Assembly (NCBI GenBank): GCA_040751775.1
Contig: JBFMGD010000045.1
Span: 1-24,310, forward strand
From: JBFMGD01 sp040751775
GTDB lineage: Bacteria > Bacillota > Dethiobacteria > DTU022
Direction: 5' to 3'
DNA length: 24,310 nt
A program made the translations under genes and the position numbers. This document shows, piece by piece, positions 1-5,189 of this stretch. Each line of letters opens with the position of its first letter. The stretch's first letter is position 1. The notes under the pieces are model-generated. The model did no database searches. It was not told the origin of the DNA and saw only the letters and a program-made list of their open reading frames with translations.

Positions 1-240
1 CAAAGAAAAGAGGGCGGCGCCGTTGGCGGGAACGGGTTTGCCGTTGAAGCTGATTTTCCCGCTGTCGGGTGGTGTAAGCAGGTTGATCATGCGCAGCAGG
101 GTGCTTTTTCCCGCACCGCTCGGACCAATCACACCGTAAATAGACCCCTCTTCGAGCCGCAACCGCTCCAGGCAAAGCACCTCCCGGTCATAACGCTTGC
201 TGACACCGGTTAACTCAATTAAAGCGGGCTTCTCAGAAAT
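1..240 (-). CDS. tupC: Tungstate ABC transporter ATP-binding subunit (partial, 5' part)
   Basis: This is the first 80 codons of an ABC ATPase that powers tungstate uptake at the inner face of the membrane; the rest lies beyond the left edge. The Walker A motif GPSGAGKST is at residues 39-47, preceded by the A-loop-like Tyr17 in SKRYD. It is the last gene of tupA-tupB-tupC and overlaps the end of tupB. In this frame there is no ATG, GTG or TTG near the expected N-terminus. The best start is an ATT at 240-238, eight bases after an AAGGGAGG ribosome site and overlapping the tupB stop by 8 bases, which suggests translational coupling. The family assignment rests on the TupA/TupB neighbours; the ATPase alone would fit other oxyanion importers. 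Confidence 0.85.
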   Translation of the reverse strand, partial: MSEKPALIELTGVSKRYDREVLCLERLRLEEGSIYGVIGPSGAGKSTLLRMINLLTPPDSGKISFNGKPVPANGAALFSL

Positions 241-934
241 GACGTTCGCCTCCCTTCTGGAAGCTGTAGAGCAGCGAGTTTATTACAAAGGAGATTACGA
301 GAAGGATCAGTCCCAAACCGATCGCCTGCTCGAAATGGCCCTTGCTCGTCTCGAGGACGATAGCCGTGGTCATAACCCTGGTATGGCCTTCAATGTTGCC
401 GCCTACGATCATCACCGCGCCCACTTCCGCCATAACCCGGCCAAAACCGGTGATAATCGCGCCGAAAATCGCCAGGCGTGATTCCCTGATCACCGTCCAG
501 GAAGCTAGAAGCGGCGTAGCGCCCAGCGAACGTGCCGTTTCCACAATTTCTTTACCCCGGGCCCGGATGCCAACCAAAGTTAAACCAGTGATAATCGGAA
601 ACGCCAAGGCCACCTGGGCGACGACCATGGCCGTGGGGGTGTAAAGCAGACCGAGGACACCAAGAGGGCCTTGCCGGGAAAGAAGCAGATAAATCAGCAA
701 CCCGGCCACCACCGGGGGCAAGCCCATCAAGGTAAACAATATTTTACTGAGCATACGTGTTTTCTTTTCCGGCCTCAAACCGAGGAAAGCGCCCAGGGGC
801 ACTGCGAGCAGAGTGCTCAGGATAATGGCTGCGCCTGAAACCCGCAGAGAGAGGAACACAATCTTCAGCAGGTACGGGTCAAGTTCAATGATCAGGCGAA
901 AAGCTTCAGTTATTCCTTCGAATAGGCGCCCCAC
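233..934 (-). CDS. tupB: Tungstate ABC transporter permease
   Basis: Membrane channel subunit of the tungstate importer, 233 residues, the usual size for TupB. It is mostly hydrophobic helices and contains the EAA-type coupling loop near the middle (ETARSLGATPLLASW), which docks on the ATPase. I chose the GTG at 934 because AGGAGG sits 7-8 bases upstream; the longer ORF from TTG at 952 would place that ribosome site inside the coding sequence. It lies about 75 bases after tupA and overlaps tupC. TupB-type permeases belong to the ModB/CysT-like family, so the substrate is inferred mainly from TupA. Confidence 0.9.
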   Translation of the reverse strand: MGRLFEGITEAFRLIIELDPYLLKIVFLSLRVSGAAIILSTLLAVPLGAFLGLRPEKKTRMLSKILFTLMGLPPVVAGLLIYLLLSRQGPLGVLGLLYTPTAMVVAQVALAFPIITGLTLVGIRARGKEIVETARSLGATPLLASWTVIRESRLAIFGAIITGFGRVMAEVGAVMIVGGNIEGHTRVMTTAIVLETSKGHFEQAIGLGLILLVISFVINSLLYSFQKGGERHF

Positions 935-1009
935 GCGCTCCCCTCCTATCAATTAACCGCACGGGGGGCCACGTTTATCCGCGCCCCCGGCGGGGTTACT
1001 TCAAAAAGC

Positions 1010-1882
1010 CTAAATTCCCAATCCCGGCCAGAAAAGTGTTTCGCCATCTATCTGAAACGAGCTAATCAAGGCCTGTCCCTGATCCGACATTAAAAACTCG
1101 ATAAACTTGAGAGCGCGCTCATACCGCACGTGCGGGTGTTTCTCCCGGCTGACCGCCATGACCCCGTACTGGTTAAATAGAGCCGGATCGCCCTCCAGCA
1201 CAATTTCCAGGTCGAGATTTTTCTGCAGGGAAACAAAGGTAGCCCGATCTGTAATGGTATAACCCATTTTTTCACCGGCTACCCGTAAAGTATCACCCAT
1301 GCCCTGTCCGACGGCGAAGTACCAGCCTGTGCCTGCCGGATCAATGGCTGCTTCTCCCCAAAGGCGCAGTTCCATGCGGTTTGTGCCCGAATCGTCTCCG
1401 CGGGATATAAACGGCTGTTCTCCCGCGGCGATGCGGTCCAGCGCTTTTACCACGCTCTCTTCACCTTTTACACCGGCCGGATCTTCCGGCGGACCGACGA
1501 TCACAAAGTCATTATACATTACATCGTAGCGATCTGTAAAAAAACCGTCCGCCACCAGCTGCAGCTCCGCAGCCCGATCGTGAACCAGCAAGACGTCGGC
1601 ATCACCCCGCTGCCCCAGCTCCAAGGCCTGACCCGTGCCTCGCGAAAGGACCCGCACCTCTATGCCGGTATTCTCCGTGAACACCGGGATAATGTAATCC
1701 AGCAACCCCGAATCGTAAGTGCTAGTGGTAGTGGCCAGGAGTATAGAGCCGCCTACCGCCGTTTCTTGCTCCGGCGATACTTCACCGGCGCAGCCGACCG
1801 TTAATACCAGGGCAGCCGCCAACAGCAAAAGAAAGCATGAAAAAATAATTTGTTTACCGTTTTTACATGTAATCAGGATCAA
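1010..1882 (-). CDS. tupA: Tungstate-binding lipoprotein of ABC transporter
   Basis: Extracytoplasmic solute-binding protein that captures tungstate for TupBC. The N-terminus has a basic stretch, a hydrophobic core and a lipobox-like LTVGC, so it is probably a membrane-anchored lipoprotein. The mature part begins with LLATTTSTYDSG and contains FVIVGPPEDPAG and SRGDDSGTN, which are characteristic of TupA/WtpA-like anion-binding proteins. The ORF is open up to 2038, but that start would include the terminator hairpin of the leader. I favour the TTG at 1882, which gives 290 residues and follows GGGGGAG by 6 bases; a CTG at 1876 or ATT at 1873 cannot be excluded. Expression is probably controlled by the riboswitch and the operator-like repeat upstream. 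Confidence 0.9.
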   Translation of the reverse strand: MILITCKNGKQIIFSCFLLLLAAALVLTVGCAGEVSPEQETAVGGSILLATTTSTYDSGLLDYIIPVFTENTGIEVRVLSRGTGQALELGQRGDADVLLVHDRAAELQLVADGFFTDRYDVMYNDFVIVGPPEDPAGVKGEESVVKALDRIAAGEQPFISRGDDSGTNRMELRLWGEAAIDPAGTGWYFAVGQGMGDTLRVAGEKMGYTITDRATFVSLQKNLDLEIVLEGDPALFNQYGVMAVSREKHPHVRYERALKFIEFLMSDQGQALISSFQIDGETLFWPGLGI

Positions 1883-2024
1883 CCACCTCTCCCCCGCCCT
1901 TACCCCCGGGATTATGGAAACTCTTGTTGCAATCGCACTATCAATCATCCCTTCTGCCAGGGCCTCCGCAATATGTTTAAATATGCATAACGATGCCCAA
2001 AAATTGACGCACGCCATGATTTGA

Positions 2025-2057
2025 TAAAATAAAAACACCGGCCCAAGGTGGTCCGGC
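2025..2057 (-). terminator. Intrinsic terminator of the riboswitch expression platform
   Basis: On the minus strand a GC-rich hairpin (CCGGACC, loop ACCTT, GGGCCGG, with one A-G mismatch) is followed by TGTTTTTATTTT. It lies 16 bases after the end of the aptamer and about 140 bases before the tupA start. This placement fits a premature-termination switch rather than the end of an upstream gene. Which ligand state terminates cannot be read from the sequence. Confidence 0.75.
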
Positions 2058-2072
2058 TTATAAGAATAAGCG

Positions 2073-2167
2073 ATCTCCTTTCCACCATGGGAGGCTAACC
2101 GGTTTCCCGGTTAACCCTGCAGACCGGTAATTCATGCCCTGAGGTTTAGAATAACCGGTTCGGAGAT
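2073..2167 (-). promoter_or_regulatory. Moco/Tuco RNA motif riboswitch upstream of tupABC
   Basis: Read on the minus strand, the closing stem is ATCTCC (2167-2162) with GGAGAT (2078-2073). Inside are CAGGG, a 7-bp hairpin TAACCGG/CCGGTTA capped by a GAAA loop (2113-2096), then GCCTCCC followed by TGGAAAGG. The order CAGGG, hairpin, GCCTCCC, TGGAAAGG matches the 3' half of the E. coli moaA leader, the reference Moco RNA, as I recall it. A second internal stem can form between the ACCGGT blocks at 2154-2159 and 2123-2128. The aptamer is short compared with E. coli. A shortened subclass has been proposed to sense tungsten cofactor, and a tungstate-transporter target fits that. The class is well supported; the exact ligand is inferred. 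Confidence 0.85.
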
Positions 2168-2180
2168 AATGACAGACTAT

Positions 2181-2204
2181 CGTTATGCATATCCATTCAT
2201 TACG
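2181..2204. promoter_or_regulatory. Putative ModE-like operator upstream of the tup leader
   Basis: The sequence reads CGTTAT, 12 bases, ATTACG. The E. coli ModE operator at modA, as I remember it, is CGTTAT, 12 bases, ATAACG, so 11 of 12 half-site bases and the spacing agree. It lies just upstream of the aptamer, where the promoter is expected. A second copy of the CGTTATGCATAT arm in the leader (1992-1981) has a poorer partner half-site. Tandem ATTTCGAC repeats lie next to it at 2207-2222. No regulator gene is visible in the window, and I could not identify a convincing -35/-10 pair. Confidence 0.45.
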
Positions 2205-2265
2205 GCATTTCGACATTTCGACGCAATCTTGAATTATCCTTTTTTCATCAGATAACTTTTTTTAA

Positions 2266-2791
2266 TTAATTATGCAGCGGCACAAACAGCTCTCTACCGT
2301 ATGTGTTTCGTCCAAACTCAGCGATAATGGTGCTGCCTCCCTCCTTCCGGAGCCAACGGGCAAAGAGAGAAGCCTCCTTTAACCGGGAAGAGGGTACTTT
2401 CTCCGGGTTAACCAGGGTCAGGTCAAAAATATTGGCAAGTTCACCGGCTAAACCGCTTTTGACAAATACCTTCATTTCACCTTCACTGCGCGAGAGAAGA
2501 AAAGATGCCGTATCCGTCAGCATGTAGGCCTTCTTTTCCCGGGCAAACCGCAGGGCGCCCATGTTCCCTACCACTCCCGGGTAAAAAAGGTACCAGCCCT
2601 CTCCGGGTGTAATGCCGCACTTTTCCCAAAGCGCCATTTCCCGCAGGTGAGTACCGGAATAATCACCCCTGGTGACAAAAGGCGCCTTTTTCAAAGCAAT
2701 TTGCAGGAAAGCTTCAATTACGGTCGGATAGCGGTTATTTAAGCCCAACCCGGCCGGATCTGCCGACGGTCAGGAGAGAGAAGAGATCGTT
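2266..2791 (-). pseudogene. Decayed TupA-like substrate-binding protein
   Basis: An intact stretch of about 160 codons matches the C-terminal part of TupA: DPAG, TRGDYSGTH, PGEGWYLFYPGVVGNMG and MLTDTASFLL all have counterparts in the neighbouring tupA. Upstream, the phase breaks at 2761: NDLFSLLTVG, similar to the TupA stretch before GPPEDPAG, is in another frame, consistent with a loss of about 8 bases that removes the expected PPE. Before that no TupA N-terminus or signal peptide is found. It is therefore probably a relic of a second tungstate-binding protein, in the same direction as tupA. Expression of the C-terminal fragment from an internal TTG at 2748 is possible but would not give a working binding protein. 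Confidence 0.75.
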
Positions 2792-3162
2792 TCCCGACAA
2801 ACGTTTTTGATTTTCTATTTCAATAACATTTTTAAACAGCAATGGCTACCTTATGTCTATGCTTTTTTACTCGATGTGAAAGATTTCCACAACATGACAA
2901 AAAAGACCTTTAATCCGAAGTTATCTTTCTATGGAATAATGTATTGTAACCATTATTGCATGTTCGTCACTGAGAGCCTGAGGAAACCGGAGCGAAGGCC
3001 TTAAGTGACGAACACGATCAGAGTATGGCCTATTATTCTAATACGGTTTATTTGATTATATCAATATTTGATATGCTCAAATAATTTATCGGGCATACAC
3101 CTGTTCCGGTATTTACATCACTTAAGAGCCGGAGCGAGAGGTGGTCGAGAGGCAGAACCGCC
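2792..3162. other. Gene-free AT-rich interval
   Basis: About 370 bases without a credible gene; the 65-codon ORF at 2807-3004 on the plus strand lacks a ribosome site and recognisable features. The interval is clearly richer in A+T than its surroundings. It holds a 54-bp inverted-repeat structure (2961-3014) and the 17-bp palindrome ATATCAA-TAT-TTGATAT at 3058-3074, which could be a regulator site. No good sigma-A promoter or rho-independent terminator was found for the flanking ylzJ or the tupA relic. Confidence 0.5.
2961..3014. repeat. Inverted repeat, 11-bp arms around a 32-base structured loop
   Basis: TGTTCGTCACT (2961-2971) pairs perfectly with AGTGACGAACA (3004-3014). The loop is GC-rich in an AT-rich setting and contains GCCT and AGGC, which can form an inner stem. 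No T-run follows on either strand, so it is not a typical terminator. It could be a small structured RNA, a palindromic repeat, or the end of a lost mobile sequence. Confidence 0.6.
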
Positions 3163-3390
3163 TTAGGGATGGACGGGTTTAAAGGAGATGATCGTTCCCG
3201 GTTGGTTTTCCGGGCGGAGATAGTCATCCGGGCAGGGGCTGATCAGGCGCACCAGGCGCCCCTCGCTTTGGGAAAGAGGCTCAATCACCATTTTCCCCCC
3301 GCCCGGGTAATCCAGCTCAATATACTCGGGTTTGAATGTATCGTATCCTTCCAGAATAGATTCCGGCGGCATGATCGTATACAGGATCAT
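3163..3390 (-). CDS. ylzJ: YlzJ-like protein
   Basis: A 75-residue protein that begins MILYTIMPPE and has the ELDYPGGG and RLISPCPDDYL segments I associate with the YlzJ-like family of Bacillus and Clostridia. Its function is unknown to me. Its ATG overlaps the tepA stop by 4 bases (ATGA), so the two are probably co-translated, as in Bacillus subtilis, where ylzJ is also next to tepA. No signal peptide or membrane helix is seen. Confidence 0.8.
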   Translation of the reverse strand: MILYTIMPPESILEGYDTFKPEYIELDYPGGGKMVIEPLSQSEGRLVRLISPCPDDYLRPENQPGTIISFKPVHP

Positions 3391-4130
3391 GAGGTGCCCA
3401 CCGCCGCGCCCTTCTTCTGATCAACCAGCGCCTGCAGCTTGGCCACGGCCTGGCCCAGCCCGCCAACTTCTTTGATCAGCCCTATCTCCACCGCATCCTT
3501 ACCGACTAGCACTGTCCCGATGTCCCGGGCCAGGGAGCCGACGTTAAACATAAGCTCGCGGAATTTCTCTTCAGTGATGGTTGAATGATTGACCACAAAG
3601 CGAATCACACGATCCTGCATCTTATCGATATATTCAAACGTGGCCGGCACCCCGATCAGAAAACCGGTCAGGCGAATCGGGTGAATCGTCATGGTCGCGG
3701 TTTCGGAGATATAAGAATAATCGCTGGCCACGGAGACCGGCACACCGATACTGTGCCCGCCTCCCAGGACCAGTGATACGGTCGGCTTGGAAAGGGTGTC
3801 GATCAGCTCCGCGATGGCCAGCCCTGCTTCCACATCGCCGCCCACCGTATTGAGAATAATCAGCAACCCTTCCACCTTGGGATTTTGCTCCACGGCTACC
3901 AGTTGGGGAATGATATGTTCATACTTGGTAGTTTTATTTTGCGGCGGCAAGACCATATGACCTTCAATCTGGCCGATAATATTGATTGTATAAAGGCTGC
4001 CGTCCAGGCGGGGCACATCGGTTTGTCCCAGCTGCTGGATATTGTCGGCAGCGGCATCGTTTTGGTTGGCCTGCCCGGCGTTTCGTCCCGCGCGCCGCGG
4101 CACCGGTCTCGGCCTGCGATTTGTGCTCAA
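3387..4130 (-). CDS. tepA: ClpP-fold serine peptidase TepA (translocation-enhancing protein)
   Basis: A 247-residue ClpP/crotonase-fold peptidase. A polar, Pro/Arg/Asn-rich N-terminus is followed by the protease domain from about residue 48. The oxyanion segment LNTVGGDVEAG, the nucleophile serine in GGHSIGVP, the histidine in TIHPIRL and an aspartate in VGKDAVEIGLI make a plausible Ser-His-Asp triad. In Bacillus subtilis TepA is reported to aid protein secretion and degrade signal peptides, and it lies near rnj and dapA as here. The start is a TTG at 4130 because TGA lies in frame 9 bases upstream; the ribosome site (GGGAAG) is modest. Confidence 0.88.
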   Translation of the reverse strand: MSTNRRPRPVPRRAGRNAGQANQNDAAADNIQQLGQTDVPRLDGSLYTINIIGQIEGHMVLPPQNKTTKYEHIIPQLVAVEQNPKVEGLLIILNTVGGDVEAGLAIAELIDTLSKPTVSLVLGGGHSIGVPVSVASDYSYISETATMTIHPIRLTGFLIGVPATFEYIDKMQDRVIRFVVNHSTITEEKFRELMFNVGSLARDIGTVLVGKDAVEIGLIKEVGGLGQAVAKLQALVDQKKGAAVGTS

Positions 4131-4213
4131 GGGATTTCACTTCCCGTCTGTTATCTTAGGTCAATACCTTTAGTTTACAGCAGACGGTTAGAGGTTATAC
4201 CGGCGGCAAGAAT

Positions 4214-5053
4214 TCAGAAGTCAGGAGTCAGGTTTTTAAAAGCAAGCACTTCCCGCGCCGGGGCGCGGTCACCGTTACAGCTGATCAGGCGGGGTCCTTC
4301 CAGGAATCGCAAAGTAAAACCGTATTTCAGATATAGCGCAACAATACGAGTTGTCGCCTGGTTGGAAAGGATAACCGGACCGGGGTGCCCGGAGAGCCAA
4401 TCAGTCAATCTGATCTGGTCTTCCCAAGAAAATCCTTCCTTGGCGTAGTGAGTAAACTGGACATCGTACGGCGGATCGGCGTAAACAAAATCGCTATCCT
4501 CAAGCGGCACCGACGAAAAATCCCCCGCTGTAAACGACCATGACGCAGTCGCGTCGCGGTATCGTAAAAAATCAGAAGTGTAATTAATTTTGCCGTAACG
4601 GCCGTATGGCACGTTAAATTCGCCCCGCCGGTTAAAGCGGCACAGTCCGTTATAACCGGTTCGATTGAGGTAATAAAACAGCTCCGCCGCTTCCCGGCTC
4701 TGGTCCCGGCCTTGGCCTACCAGCCGGTTGAAGCGCTCCCGGCAGCGGTAATAAAACCGTTCATCGTTCAACATGGGCAGTTCCGGCACCAGGCCGGTTT
4801 GAAGGTGCAAATAGAAATTAACTGCGTGCCTGTTGATATCATTAAGCAAAGCCCGTTCCGGCCGCAAGCCGAGCGCGACCGCCAGGGCGCCGCAAAAAGG
4901 TTCCACCAGCCTCTGATGCCGGAAAGGCTGCCAGAGCGGCAGCAGATGCGGCAGCAGCCACCTTTTTCCACCGGCCCATTTCAAGGGCGGCTTGAGCGGA
5001 CCAAGACCCGGCTCTCCCTTCTCCGGGACAGTGCTAACCTGGTTAATGTTCAT
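4214..5053 (-). CDS. dam: Dam-type (D12 class) DNA adenine-N6 methyltransferase
   Basis: A 279-residue DNA adenine methylase. The AdoMet-binding motif KWAGGK (residues 25-30) and EPFCG (51-55) come first, followed by a target-recognition region (RTGYNGLCRFNRRGEFNVPYG, about 131-151) and the catalytic motif DPPY (193-196), the order of the alpha class to which Dam and DpnM belong. No restriction endonuclease is next to it, so it is an orphan methylase in this window. GATC is the likely target by family, not proven here. The ATG at 5053 follows GGAGG by 9 bases; an in-frame ATG about 80 bases upstream is a weaker alternative. The last five residues (LTPDF) are encoded by a short AGTCAGG-rich repeat, so the C-terminus may have been altered. 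Confidence 0.9.
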   Translation of the reverse strand: MNINQVSTVPEKGEPGLGPLKPPLKWAGGKRWLLPHLLPLWQPFRHQRLVEPFCGALAVALGLRPERALLNDINRHAVNFYLHLQTGLVPELPMLNDERFYYRCRERFNRLVGQGRDQSREAAELFYYLNRTGYNGLCRFNRRGEFNVPYGRYGKINYTSDFLRYRDATASWSFTAGDFSSVPLEDSDFVYADPPYDVQFTHYAKEGFSWEDQIRLTDWLSGHPGPVILSNQATTRIVALYLKYGFTLRFLEGPRLISCNGDRAPAREVLAFKNLTPDF

Positions 5054-5189
5054 CCTGGCGTTCCTCCGCTGTTGGATATTTTTATGGGATTTAACAACGC
5101 ACCCGGTCGAAAACCGCAGCTCGGTTATCATGTTAACCTTTCCACAACAGCCCTTTTCTTTCCTGCCCGCGTCAAGCGGTGATTGCAGG

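Larger units (their letters stand above)
1981..2192. repeat. 14-bp perfect inverted repeat bracketing the riboswitch
   Basis: ATATGCATAACGAT at 1981-1994 is the exact reverse complement of ATCGTTATGCATAT at 2179-2192. The two arms enclose the aptamer and terminator and are 184 bases apart. Each arm is built on the palindrome TATGCATA. They could be two operator sites in opposite orientation or a long-range stem in the leader; see the operator entry. Confidence 0.8.

Noticed and set aside
1883..2038. N-terminal extension of tupA to the start at 2038
   Set aside because: It would begin inside the riboswitch terminator, has no ribosome site, and would bury the signal peptide 60 residues into the protein.
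2807..3004. 65-codon plus-strand ORF in the AT-rich gap
   Set aside because: No ribosome site, no family resemblance, and it runs through the inverted repeat.
3131..3165. tRNA-Ser-like stretch (GAGAGGTGGTCGAGAGGC)
   Set aside because: It resembles a serine tRNA acceptor and D-arm, but no anticodon arm, T-arm (GGTTCGAATCC) or matching acceptor 3' strand follows.
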